Below are positions 40,441-53,768 of a stretch of DNA of 64,000 bases, piece by piece. The notes under the pieces were generated by a model. That model was not told the origin of the DNA, ran no database searches, and was given only the letters and a program-made list of their open reading frames with translations. The number at the start of each line of letters is the position of its first letter. Position 1 is the first letter of the stretch. A program made the position numbers and the translations under genes. This DNA is from Aristolochia californica (taxonomy: Eukaryota > Streptophyta > Magnoliopsida > Piperales > Aristolochiaceae). Location of the stretch: contig JARWKL010000007.1 of NCBI GenBank assembly GCA_029961685.1, forward strand, positions 19,043,013-19,107,012, read 5' to 3'.

Positions 40441-41771
40441 TATAGCCCGTTACGTATCACAAGTCACTTTAATATCATCTATGATTATTATGTCGGCTTT
40501 TTCCAAATGGGCAAAATAATGACAAGTTTGACTCGGGTAAATATCCCACCGGAAGTTCACTTGAGAATTTTATATTAAAAGCTTTGCATCCATAGGTCAT
40601 TTGCATTTTTGACATATTTCAAACATGCATATCCATTATTAGAACATGTGTAGAAGAAATCTCTTTCTTATAAAATTCCAACCTATTAGGGTTAAACTAG
40701 TGGAATTTCCCAAACTTGGACAACAAAACTTTTGTGTTCATTTTTTTTGTGTGAATAAATTTTCTTTATTTACATTTTTTATTTTTTTAAATTTTTTCCA
40801 TACATCAACTATAATATTTTTATTTTGTTTTGAGCTTTTTGGTTTTTTTTGTTTTTGGGATGAAGGGAGAGCGAAAACTCAAAGTTTTGATTTAAGAAAA
40901 AAGTGTACATCTAAAATGGAAAAGCACAATGCAAAAATGTAGAGAGAGATAATTCTGAAGAGTGTCTGTAACTTTTAGGGATTGTAAGCTCTTTTTAGTT
41001 TTTATATCTCAAGTTTAGCAATCGTCGAGAAAAATGGGTGGCGGAGGATTTTTAATTCAGTGTTGAATTGCAATCCATAAATCATTTCTTACAAAAATAT
41101 AGCCCGTTACGCAAGGTAAATCACTTTACAATCATCTATGATTGTTAGGTCAAATTTTTGAAAATGGGCAAAATAATGACTTGTTAGACTCGGGTAAATA
41201 TCCCACCGCACGTTCATATGAGAATTTAATGAGTGTTTGTTATTCTCTTTAAAAGATTTGGATCCATAGGTCATTTGAATCTTTAACATGTTTCAACCAT
41301 GCATATCCATTTTTAAAACATGTGTAGAAAAAATCTCCTTCATGTAAAATTCCAAGCTATTAGGGTTGGACTAATGGAATTTCCCAAATTTGGGTAACAA
41401 AACTTTTGTGTTCATTTGTGCTGTGTGAATAAATTTTATTTATTTACTTTTGTTATTGTTTTAAAATTTTTTCGTACATCAACTATAAAATTTTCATTTT
41501 GTTGTGATTTATTTGCCTTTTTTGTTTACGGGATGAAGGGAGAGCGAAAAACTCGAAGTTTTGATTTAAGAAAAATGTGTACATCTAAAACGGAAATGCA
41601 CAATGCACAAATGTAGAGAGAGATAATTCCAAAGACTGTATGTAATTTTTAGGGATTGGAAGCACTTTTTCTTTTTTATATCTCAGGATTTGTAATCGTC
41701 GGGAAAAGGTGGAGGCGGGGGATTTTTAACTGAGTGTTGACTCCCAATCCAAAAGTCATTTCTTACAAAAA
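40441..41771 (+). repeat. Shortened A monomer and B/C hybrid
   Basis: The A unit is 657 bp with a loss at ~40566-40580 (gaattttatattaaaagc). The unit at 41098 is B in the head (gacttgttagactcggg, cgttcatatgag) and C in the tail (cgtacatcaac, ctcgaagttttg). Confidence 0.9.
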
Positions 41772-43074
41772 TATAGCCCGTTACGACTGATAAATCACTT
41801 TAGAATCATCTATGATTATTATGTCAGCATTTTGCAAATGGGCAAAATAATGGCATGTTTGACTCGGGTAAGTATCCCACCGCAAGTTCACTTGAGAATT
41901 TAATGAGCGTTTGTTATTTTCTTTAAAAGCTTTGCATCCATAGCTCATTTGCATCATTAACATGTTTCTAACATGCATATCCATTTTTAAAACATGTGTA
42001 GGAGAAATCTCTTTCTTGTAAAATTCCAGTCTATTAGGGTTAAACTAGTGGAATTTCCCAAACTTGGATAAAAAAACTTTTGAATTCATTTGTGTTGTGT
42101 GAATAACTTTTCTTTATTTACATTTGTTATTTTTAAAAATGTTTTCCGTACTTCAACTATAAAAATTTTATTTTGTTGTGAGCTTTTTGCCTTTTTTGTT
42201 TTCGGGATGAAATGAGAGTGAAAATTCAAAGTTTTGATTTAAGAAAAAAGTGTACATCTGAAATGGAAAAGCACAATGCACAAGTGTAGAGAGAGATAAT
42301 TCGGAAGAGTGTCGGTAATTTTTAGGGATTGTAAGCTCTTTTTAGTTTTTATTTCTCGGGTTTTGCAATCGTTGGGAAAAATGGGTGGCGGAGGATTTTT
42401 AACTGAGTATTGAATTGCAATCCATAAGTCATTTCTTATAAAAATATAGCCCCTTATGCATGACAAATCACTTTACAATCATCTATGATTGTTGGGTCAA
42501 ATTTTTGAAAATGGGCAAAATAATGGCTTGTTTGACGCGGGCAAATATCCCACCGCACGATCACTTGAGAATTTAATTAGCGTTTGTTATTCTCTTTAAA
42601 AGCTTTGCATCCATAGGTCATTTGAATCTTTACCATGTTTCTAGCATGCATATCCATTTTTAAAACATGTGTAGAAAAAATCTCCTTCGTGTAAAATTCC
42701 AAGATATTAGTGCTGGAATTTCCCAAACTTGGATAACAAAACTTTTGTGTTCATTTGTGGTGTGTGAATAAATTTTCTTTATTTGCTTTTTTTATTGTTT
42801 TAAATTTTTTCCACACATCAACTATAAAATTTTCATTTTGTTGTGATCTATTTGCCTTTTTAATTTACGGGATAAAGGGAGAGCAAAAATCTCAAAGTAT
42901 TGATTTGAGAAAATTGTGGAGAGAGATGCTTCCAAAGAGTGTCTGTAATTTTTAGGGACTCTAAGAACTTTTTCGTTTTTATATCTCAGGTTTTGCAATC
43001 GTCGGGAAAAGGGGGAGGCGGGGGATTTTTAACTGAGAGTTGACTCCCAATCCAAAAGTCATTTTTTACAAAAA
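41772..43074 (+). repeat. A monomer and shortened C
   Basis: The A unit has acgactgataaatc and ggtaagtatccc and an A end. The next unit (42445, 630 bp) opens like B (ggtcaaatttttg) but is C from tggcttgtttgac onward. It has lost about 44 bp near 42915 (gagaaaattgtggagag). Confidence 0.9.
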
Positions 43075-44411
43075 TATAGCCCGTTACGACTGATAAATCA
43101 CTTCACAATCATCTATGATTATTATGTCAGCTTTTTGCAAATGGGCAAAATAATGGCATGTTTGACTCGGGTAAATATCCCACCGCAAGTTCACTTGAGA
43201 ATTTAATGAGCGTTTGTTATTCTCTTTAAAAGCTTTGCATCCATAGCTCATTTGCATCTTTAACATGTTTCAAACATGCATATCCATTTTTAAACATGTG
43301 TAGTAGAAATCTCTTTCTTTTAAAATTCCAAGCTATTAGGGTTAAACTAGTGGAATTTCCCAAACTTGGATAACAAAATTTTTGTGTTCATTTGTGTTGT
43401 GTGAATAAATTTTCTTTATTTATATTTTGTTATTGTTTTAAATTTTTTCAATAATCAACTATAAAAATTTTATTTTGTTGTGAGCTTTTTGCCTTTTTTG
43501 TTTTCGGGATGAAGTGAGAGCGAAAAGTCAATGTTTTGATTTAAGAAAAAAGTGTACATCTAAAATGGAAAAGCACAATGCCCAAATGTAGAGAGAGATA
43601 ATTCGGAAGTGTGTCTGTAATTTTTAGGGATTGCAAGCTCTTTTTAGTTTTTATATCTCAGGTTTTGCAATCGTCGGGAAAAATGGGTGGCGGAGGATTT
43701 TTAACTGAGTGTTGAATTGAAATCTATATGTCATTTCTTACAAAAATATAGCCCCTCACGCATGACAAATCAGTTTACAATCATCTAGGTTTGTTAGGTC
43801 AAATTTTTGAAAATGGGCAAAATGAAGGCTTGTTTGACTCGGGCAAATATCCCACCGCACGTTCACTTGAGAATTTAATTAGCGTTTGTTATTCTCTTTA
43901 AAATCTTTGCATCCATATGTCATTTGAATCTTTACCTTGTTTCAAGCATGCATATCCATTTTTAAAACATGTGTAGAAAAAATCTCCTTCGTGTAAAATT
44001 CCAAGATATTATTGTTGAAATTTCCCAAACTTGGATAACAAAACATTTGTGTACATATGTGGTGTGCGAATAAATATTTTTAATTTACATTAGTTATTGT
44101 TTTAAATTTTTTCCACACATCAACTATAAAATTTTTATTTTGTTGTGATCTATTTTCCTTTTCTGTTTATGGGATGAAGGGAGAGCGAACACTCAAAGGT
44201 CTGATTTAAGAAAAAATAGTACATCTAAATGGAAATGCACAATGCACAAATGTATAGAAAGGTAATTCCAAAGAGTGTCTGTAATTTTTAGGGAGTGTAA
44301 GCATTTTTTCGTTTTTATATCTTAGGTTTTGCAATCGTCGGGAAAAAGGGGGAGGCGGGGGATTTTTAACTGAGTGTTGACTCCCAATCCAAAAGTCATT
44401 TCTTACAAAAA
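43075..44411 (+). repeat. A monomer and C/B hybrid
   Basis: The A unit has acgactgat plus rare atttttaaacatgtgtagtag and ctttcttttaaaattcc. The unit at 43747 has a B-like start, C-like gactcgggcaaatatcc, a B middle (cattagttattg) and a C end. The A head and its upstream flank are nearly repeated 1,337 bp later. Confidence 0.9.
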
Positions 44412-46426
44412 TATAGCCCGTTATGACTGATAAATCACTTTACAATCATCTATGATTATTAAGTCAGCTTTTTGCAAATGGGCAAAATAATGGCATGTTT
44501 GACTCGGGTAAATATCCCACCGCAAGTTCACTTGAGAATTTAATGAGCGTTTGTTATTCTCTTTAAAAGCTTTGCATCCATAGCTCATTTGCATCTTTAA
44601 CATGTTTCAAACATGCATATCCATTTTTAAACATGTGTAGTAGAAATCTCTTTCTTTTAAAATTCCAAGCTATTAGGGTTAAACTAGTGGAATTTCCCAA
44701 ACTTGCATAACAAAACTTTTGTGGTCATTTGTGTTGTGTGAATAAATTTTATTTATTTTTATTTGATATTGTTTTAATTTTTTTCCATATATCAACCACA
44801 AAATTTTTATTTTTTTGTGAGCTATTTTCCTTTTTTGTTTTCGGGATGAAGGGAGAGCGAAAACTCAAATCTTTTATTTAAGAAAAAAGTGTACATCTAA
44901 AATGGAAAAGCACAATGCACAAATGTAGAGAGAGATAATTCCGAAGAGTGTCTGTAGTTTTTAGGGATTGTAAACTCTTTTTAGTTTTTAGATCTCAGGT
45001 TTTGCAATCGTCAAGAAAAATGGGTGGGGGAGGATTTTTAACTAAGTGTTGAATTGCAATCCATAAGTCATTTCTTACAAAAATATAGCCCGTTATGCAT
45101 GATAAATCACTTTACAATCATGTATGATTGTTAGGTCAAATTTCTGAAAATGGGCAAATTAATGACTTGTTAGACTCGGGTAAATATTCCACCGCACGTT
45201 CACTTGAGAATTTAATGAGTGTTGTTATTCTCTTGAAAAGTTTTGGATCCTTAGGTCAGTTGAATCTTTAACATGTTTCAAGCATGCATATCCATTTTTA
45301 AAACACGTGTAGAAGAAATCTCCTTCATGTAAAATTCCAAGCTATTAGGGTTGGACTAATGGAATTTCCCAAACTTGGATAAATAAAATTATGTGTTCAT
45401 TTGTGGTGTGCGAATAAATTTTTTTTATTTACATTAGTTATTGTTTTAAATTTTTTTCACACATCAACTATAAAATTTTTATTTTGTTGTGATCTATTTG
45501 CCTTTTCTGTTTATGGGATGAAGGCAGAGCGAAAACTCAAAGTTGATATTTAAGAAAAAAGTGTAGAACTAAAATGGAAATGCACAATGAACAAATGTAG
45601 AGAGAGATAATTCCAAAGTGTGTCTGTAATTTTTAGGGATCGTCAGCACTTTTTCATTTTTATATCTAAGGTTTTGCAATCGTTGAGAAACGGAGGAGGC
45701 AGGCGATTTTTAACTGAGTGTTGACTTCCAATTCTTCAGTCATTTCTTACAAAAATATAGCCCGTCACGCATGACAAATCACTTTACAATCATCTATGAT
45801 TGTTAGGTCCATTTTTTGAAAATGGGCAAAATAATGGCTTGTTTGACTCGAGCAAATATCCCACCGCACGTTCACTTGAGAATTTAATGAGCGTTTGTTA
45901 TTCTCTTTAAAAGTTTTGGATCCATAGTTCATTTGAATCTTTAACATGTTTCAAGCATGCATATCCATTTTTAAAACATGTGTACAAAAAATCTCCTTCA
46001 TGTATTCCAAGTTATTATTGTTGGACTGGTGCAATTTCTCAAACTTGGATAACAAATGAGTTGTGTTCATTTGTGGTGGGTGAATAAATTTTCTTTATTT
46101 AATTTTTTAATTGTTTTAAATTTTTTCCGTACATCAGCTATAAAATTTTCATTTTGATGTGACCTATTTGCCTTTTTTGTTTACGGGATGAAGGGAGAGC
46201 GAAATACTCGCAGTTTTGATTAAAGAAAAATGTGTACATCTAAAACGGAAATGCACAATGCAAAAATATAGAGAGAGATAATTCCAAAGAGTGTTTGTAA
46301 TATTTAGGGATTGTAAGCACTTTTTCGTTTTTATATCTCAGGTTTTGCAATAGTTGGGAAAAGAGGCAGGCGGGGGATTTTTAACTGACCGTTGACTCCC
46401 GATCCAAAAGTCATTTCTTACAAAAA
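44412..46426 (+). repeat. A-B-C trimer
   Basis: A at 44412 (sharing the shortened ttaaacatgtgtagtag with 43075), B at 45084, C at 45756. The C unit is missing several bases in catgtattccaag. Confidence 0.92.
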
Positions 46427-48428
46427 TATAGCCCGGTACGCATGATAAATCACTTTACAATCATCTATGATTATTATGTCAGCTTTTTGCAAAAGGGAAA
46501 AATAATGGCATGTTTGACTCAGTAATTATCCCATCGCAAGTTCACTTGAGAATTTAATGAGCGTTTGTTATTCACTTTAAAATCTTTGCATCTTTAACAT
46601 GTTTCAAACATGCATATCCATTTTTAAAACTTGTGTACAAGAAATCTCTTTCTTGTAAAATTTCAAGCTATTACGGTTAAACTAGTGGAATTTCCCAATC
46701 TTGGATAACAAAACTTTCGTGTTCATTTGTGTTGTGTGAATAAATTTTCTTTATTTACATTTGTTATTGTTTTAAATTTTTTCCATACATCGACTATAAA
46801 ATTCTTATTTTGTTGTGAGCTTTTTGCCTTTTTTGTTTTCGGGATGAAGGAAGAGCGAAAACTCAAAGTTTTGATTTAAGAAACAAGTGTACATCTAAAA
46901 TGGAAAATAACAATGCACAAATTTCGAGAGAGATAATTCGGAAGAGTGTCTATAATTATTAGGGATTGTAAGCTCTTTTTAATTTTTATATCTCAGGTTT
47001 TGCAATCGTCGGGAAAAATGGGTGGCGGAGGATTTTTAACTGAGTGTTGAATTGCAATCCATAAGTCATTTCATACAAAAATATAGCCCATTACATATGA
47101 TAAATCACTTTACAATCATCTATGATTGTTAGGTGAAATTTTTGAAAATGGGCAAAATAATGACTTGTTAGACTTGGGTAAATATCCCACCGCACGTTCA
47201 CTTTAGAATTTAATGAGTGTTTGTTATTCTCTTTAAAAGCTTTGGATCCATAGGTCATTTGAATCTTTAACATTTTTCAAGCATGCATATCCATTTTTAA
47301 AACATGTGTTCAAACAATCTCCCTCATGTAAAATTCCAAGCTATTAGGGTTGGACTAATGGAATTTCCCAATATTGGATAACAAAGCTTTTGTGTTAATT
47401 TGTGGTGTGTGAATAAATATTTTTTATTTACTTTAGTTATTGTTTAAAATTTTTTCCACACATCAACTATGAAATTTTTATTTTGTTGTGATCTATTTAC
47501 CTTTTCTGCTTACGGGATGAAGGGAGAGCGAAAACTCAAAGTTCTCATATACGCAAAAACTGTACATCTAAAATGGAAATGCTCAATGCACAAATGTAGA
47601 GAGAGATAATTCCAAAGAGTGTCAATAATTTTTAGGGACCGTAAACATTTTTTCATTTTTATATCTAATGTTTTGCAATCGTCGGGAAAAGGGGGAGGCG
47701 GGCAATTTTTAACTGAGTGTTGACTTCCAATCCATAAGTCATTTCTTACAAAAATATAGCCCGTTACGCCTAACAAATCACTTTTCAACCATCTACGATA
47801 GTTAGGTCAACTTTTTGAAAATGGGCAAAATAATGGCTTGTTTGACTCAGGCAAATATCCCACCACAATTTCATTTGAGAATTTAATGAGCGTTTGTTAT
47901 TCTCTTTAAAATTTTGGATCCATAGGTCATTTCAATCTTTAACATGTTTCTAGCATGCATATCCATTTTTAAAACATGTGTCGTAAAAATCGCCTTCATG
48001 TAAGATTCCAAGATATTAGTGTTGGACTAGTGGAATTTCCCAAACTTGGATAACAAAACTTTTGTGTTCATTTGTGGTGTGTGAATAAATTTTATTTATT
48101 TACTTTTTTTATTGTTTTAAATTTTTTCCGTACATCAACTATAAAATTTTCATTGTGTTGTGATCTGTTTGCCTTTTTTTGTTTACGGGATAAAGGGAGA
48201 GCGAAAAACTCGAAGCTTTGATTTAAGAAAAATATGTATATCTAAAATGGAAATGCAAAATGCACAAATGTAGAGAGAGATAATTCCAAAGATTGTCTGT
48301 AATTTTTAGGGATTGTAAGCACTTTTTCGTTTTTATATCTTAGGTTTTGCAATCATCGGGAAAAGGGGCAGGCGGGGGATTTTTAACTGAGTGGTGACTC
48401 CCAATCCAAAAGTCATTTCTTACAAAAA
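46427..48428 (+). repeat. A-B-C trimer with 17 bp deletion in A
   Basis: A at 46427 (655 bp), B at 47082, C at 47755. The A unit has lost exactly one of the two tttgcatc copies at 46585-46592, the same event type as at 6824. Confidence 0.93.
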
Positions 48429-50453
48429 TATTGCCTGGTACACATGATAAATCACTTTACAATCGTCTATGATTATTATGTCAGCTTTTTGCAAATCGGT
48501 AAAATAAGTGCATATTTGACTCGGGTAAATATCTCACCGCAAGTTCACTTGAGAATTTAATGAGCGCTATTTATTCTCTTTAAAAGCTTTGCATCCATAG
48601 CTCATTTGCATCTTTAACATGTTTGAAACATGCATATCCATTTTTAAAACATGTGTAGAAGAAATCTCTTTCTTGTAAAATTCAATGCTATTAGGGTTAA
48701 ACTAGTGGAATTTCCCAATCTTGGATAACAAAACTTTTGTGTTCATTTGTGTTGTGTGAATAAATTTAATTTATTTACTTTTGTTATTATTTTAAATTTT
48801 TTCCATACATCAACTATAAAATTTATATTTTGTTGTGAGCTTTTTGCCTTTTTTGTTTTCTGGAGGACGGGAGAGCGAAAACTATAAGTTTTGATTTAAG
48901 AAAAAAGTGTACATCTAAAATGGAAAAGCACAATGCACAAATGTAGAGAGAGATAATTCCGAAGAGTGTCTATAATTTTTAGGAAGTATAAGCTCTTTTT
49001 AGTTTTTATATGTTAGGTTTTGAGATCGTCGGGAAAAATGGGTGGCGGAGGTTTTTTAACTGAGTGTTGAATTAAAATCCATAAGTCATTTCTTACAAAA
49101 ATACAGTCCATTACGCATGATAAATCACTTTAAAATCATCTTTGATTGTTAGGTGCAATTTTTGAAAATGGGCATAATAATGACTTGTTAGACTCGAGTA
49201 AATATCCCACCGCACGTTCACTTGAGAACTTAATGAGCGTTTGTTATTCTATTTAAAAGCTTTGGATCCATAGGCCATTTGAATCTTTAACATGTTTCAA
49301 GCTTGCATATCCATTTTTAAAACATGTGTAGAAAAATTCTCGTTCATGTAAAATTCCAAGCTATTAGGACATTTGAATCGTTAACATGATTGTAAGCATG
49401 CATCAAATTGCAAGCATGCATATTCATTTGTGGTGTGTGAATAAATATTTTTTATTTACATTAGTTATTGTTTTAAATTTTTTCCACACATCAACTATAA
49501 AATTTTTATTTTGTTGTGATCTATTGCCTTTTCTATTTACGGGATGAAGGGAGAGTGAAAACTCAAAGTTTAGAGTTACGAAAAAAGTGTACTTCTAAAA
49601 TGGAAATGCACAATGCCCAAATATAGAGAGAGATAATTCTGAAGAGTGTCAGTAATTTTTTAGGGATCGTAAGCACTTTTTCATTTTTATATCTAAGGTT
49701 TTGCAATCGTCGGGAAAAGGGGGAGGCGGACGATTTCTCACTGAGTGTTGACTTCCAATTCATAAGCCATTTCTTACAAAAATATAGCCCTTTACGCATG
49801 ACAAATCACTTTACAATCATCTATGATTGGTAGTTCAACTTTTTGAAAATGGCCAAATAATGGCTTGCTTGACTCGGGCAAATGTCCCACCCCACGTTCA
49901 CTTGAGAATTTAATGAGCGTTTGTTATTCTCTTTAAAAGCTTTGGAGCCATAGGTCATTTGAATCTTTAAAATGTTTCTAGCATGCATATCCAATTTAAA
50001 AACACGTGTCAAAAAAATCGCCTTCATGTAAAATTCCAAGATATTAGTGTTGGACTAGTGGAATTTTCCAAACTTGGATAACAAAACTTTTGTGTTCATT
50101 TGTGGTGTGTGAATAAATTTTCTTTATTTAATTTTTTATTTTTTTAAAATTTTTCCGTACATCAACTATAAAATTTTCATTGTGTTGTAATCTTTTTGCC
50201 TTTTTTGTTTTCGGGATGAAGGCAGAGCGAAAACTCTAATTTTTGATTTAAGAAAAAAGAGTACATCTAAAATGGAAAAGCACAATGCACAAATGTAGAG
50301 AGAGATAATTCCAAAGAGTGTCTGTAATTTTTAGAGATTGTAAGCTCTTTTTAGTTTTTATATCTCAGATTTGGCAATCGTCGGGAAAAATGGGCGGCGG
50401 AGGATTTTTAACTGAGTGTTGAATTGCAATCCATAAGTCATTTCATACAAAAA
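48429..50453 (+). repeat. A, scrambled B, C/A trimer
   Basis: A at 48429. B at 49102 (681 bp) has 46 bp replaced by 54 bp at 49369-49422. C at 49783 switches in its middle to an A tail (aatctttttgcc, aaaagcacaatgc, gaattgcaatcc). Confidence 0.92.
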
Positions 50454-51773
50454 TATAGCCCGTTACGCATGATAAATCACTTTACAATCATCTTTGATTG
50501 TTAGGTCAAATTTTTGAAAATGGGAAAACTAATGACTTGTTAAACTCGGGTAAATATCCCACCGCACGTTCACTTGAGGATTTAATGAGCGTTTGTTATT
50601 CTCTTTAAAACCTTTGGATCCATAGGACATTTGAATCTTTAACATGTTTCAAGCATGCATATCCATTTTAAAAACATTTGTAGAAAAAAATCTCGTTCTT
50701 ATAAAATTCCAAGCTATTAGGGTTGGACTAATGGAATTTCGTAAACTTGGATAACAAAACTTTTGTGTTCATTTGTGGTGTCTGAATGAATATTCTTTAT
50801 TTGCATTAGTTATTGTTTTAAATTTTTTGGACACATCAACTATAAATTTTTATTTTGTTGTGATCTATTTGCCTGTCCTATTTACGGGATGAAGGAAGAA
50901 AAAAGTGTACATCTAAAATAGAAAAGAAAAATTCACAAATGTAGAGAGAGATAATTCCAAAGAGTGTCTGTAATTTTAACGGACAGTAAGCACTTTTTCA
51001 TTTTTATATCTAACGTTTTGTAATCATCGGGAAAAGGGGGAGGCGGATGATTTGTAACTGAGTGTTGACTTCCAATCTATAAGTCATTTCTTACAAAAAT
51101 GTAGCCCGTTACGCATGACAAATCACTTTACAATCATCTATGATTTTTAGGTCAACTTTTTTAAAATGGGCAAAATAATGACTTGTTTGACTCGGGCAAA
51201 TTTCCCTCCGCACATTTGCTTGAGAATTTAATGAGTGTTTGTTATTGTCTTTAAAAGCTTTGGATCCATAGGTCATTTGAATCTTTAACATGTTTCTAGC
51301 ATGCATATCCATTTTTAAAACATGGGTAGAAAAAATCTCCTTCATGTAAATTTCCAAGATATTAGTGTTGGACTAGTGGAATTTCCCAAACTCTCATAAC
51401 AAAACTTTTGTGTTCATTTGTGGTGTGTCAATAAATTTTCTTTATTTACTTCTTTTATTGTTTTTAATGTTTTCCGTACATCAACTATAAAATTTTCCTT
51501 TTGTTGTGATCTATTTGCCTTTTTTGTTTACGGGATGAAGGGAGAGCGAAGAACTCGAAGTTTTGATTTAAAAAAAATGTGTACATCTAAAGTAGAAATC
51601 CACAATGTAAAAATGCAGAAAGACATAATTCCAAAGAGTGTCTATCATTTTTAGGGATTGTAAGCACTTTTTCGTTTTTATATCTCAGGTGTTGCAATCG
51701 TCGGGAAAAGGGGGAGGCGGGGGATTTTTAACTGAGTGTTGACTCCCAATCCAAAAGTAATTTCTTACAAATA
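50454..51773 (+). repeat. Shortened B and C monomers
   Basis: The B unit is 646 bp with about 26 bp lost near 50894 (gatgaaggaagaaaaaagtg). The C unit at 51100 has the local ggcaaatttccctccg variant and a distinctive tail (gaagaactcgaag, gtagaaatccac, gaaagacataattcc, ctatcattttta). That tail recurs in the unit at 60419. Confidence 0.92.
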
Positions 51774-53768
51774 TATAGCCTGTTACGCATGATAAATCAC
51801 TTTACAATCATCTATGATTATTATGTCACCTTTTTGCAAATGGGCAAAATAATGGCATGTTTAACTCGGGTAAATATCCCACCGCAAGTTCACTTGAGAA
51901 TTTAATGAGCGTTTGTTATTCTCTTTAAAAGCTTTGCATCCATAGCTCATTTGCATCTTTAACATGTTTCAAACATGCACATCCATTTTTAAAACATGTA
52001 GAAGAAATCTCTTTCTTGTAAAACTGCAAGCAATTAGGGTTAAACAAGTGAAATTTCCCAAACTTGGATAACAAAACTTTTGTATTTATTTGTGTTTTGT
52101 GAATAAATTTTCTTTATTTTCATTCGTTATTGTTCTAAATTTTTTCCATACATCAACTATAAATTTTTTATTTCTTTGTGAGCTTTTTGCCTATTTTGTT
52201 TTCGGGATGAAGGGAGAGTGAAAACTCAAAGTTTTGATTGAAGAAAAAAGTGTACATCCAAAATGCAAAAGCACAATGCACAAATGTAGAGAGAGATAAT
52301 TCCGAAGAGTGTCTGTAATTTTTAAGGATTGTAAGCTCTTTTTAGTTTTTATATCTCAGGTTTTGCAATCGGCGGGAAAAATGGGTGGCAGAGGATTTTT
52401 AACTAAGTGTTGAATTGCAATCCATAAGTCTTTTCTTACAAAAATATAGCCCGTTACGCATGATAAATCACTTTACAATCATCTTTGATTGTTAGGTCAA
52501 AGTTTTGAAAATTGGCAAAATAATGACTTGTTATACTCGGGCAAATATCCCACTGCACGTTCACTTGACGATTGAATAAGCGTTTGTTATTCTCTTTAAA
52601 AGCTTTGGATCCATAGATCATTTGAATCTTTAACATGTTTCAAGCATGCATATCCATTTTAAAAACATGTGTAGAAAAAATCTTGTTCTTGAAAAATTCC
52701 AAGCTATTAGGGTTGGACTAATGGAATTTCATAAACTTGGACAACAAAACTTTTTTGTTCATTTGTGGTGTGTGAATAAATATATTTTATTTTCATTAGT
52801 TATTGTTTTATATTTTTTCCACACATGTGATCTATTTGCCTTTTCTGTTTACGGGATGAAGGAAGAGCAAAAACTCAAAGTTCTGATTGAAGAAAAATGT
52901 GTACATCTAAAACGGAAAAGCAAAATTCACAAATGTAGAGAGAGATAATTCCAAAGAGTGTCTATAATTTTAACAGATCGTAACCACTTTTTCGTTTTTA
53001 TATCTAAGGTTTTGCAATCGTCAGGACAAGGGGGAGGTGGGCAATTTTTAACTGAGTGTTGACTTCCAATGCATAAGTCATTTCTTACAAAAATGTAGCT
53101 CCTTATGCAAGACAAATCACTTTACAATCATCTATGATTGTTTGGTCAACTTTTTGAACATGGGCAAAATAATGGCTTGTTGACATGGGGAAAATTTCCC
53201 TCCGCACATTCACTTGAAAATTTAATGAGCGTTTGTTATTCTCTTTCAAAAGCTTTGGATCCATAGGTCATTTGAATCATTAAGTTGTTTCTAGAATGCG
53301 TATCCATTTTTAAAACATGTGTAGAAAAAATCTCCTTCATGTAAAATTCCAAGATAATAGTGTTCGACTAGTGGAATTTCCCAAACTTGGATAACAAAAC
53401 TTTTGTGTTCATTTGTGGTGTGTGAATAAATTTTCTTTATTTACTTTTTTTATTGTTTTAAATTTTTTGCATACATCAACTATAAAATTTTCATTTTGTT
53501 GTGATCTATTTGCCTTTTTTGTTTACGGGATGAAGGGCGAGCGAAAAACTCGAAGTTTTGATTGAAGAAAAATGTGTACATCTAAAACGGAAATGCACAA
53601 TGTATAAATGAAGAGAGAGATAATTCCAAAGAGTGTCTGTAATTTTTAGGGATTGTAAGCACTTTTTTGTTTTTATATCTTAGGTTTTGCAATCGTCGAG
53701 AAAAGGGGGAGGTGGGGGATTTTTAACTGACTGTTGATACCCAATCCAAAAGTCATTTCTTACAAAAA
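51774..53768 (+). repeat. A-B-C trimer with short B
   Basis: A at 51774, B at 52445 (649 bp; about 24 bp of caactataaaattttt region missing at ~52826, cacacatgtgatc), C at 53094 with aaatttccctccgcac. Confidence 0.92.
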
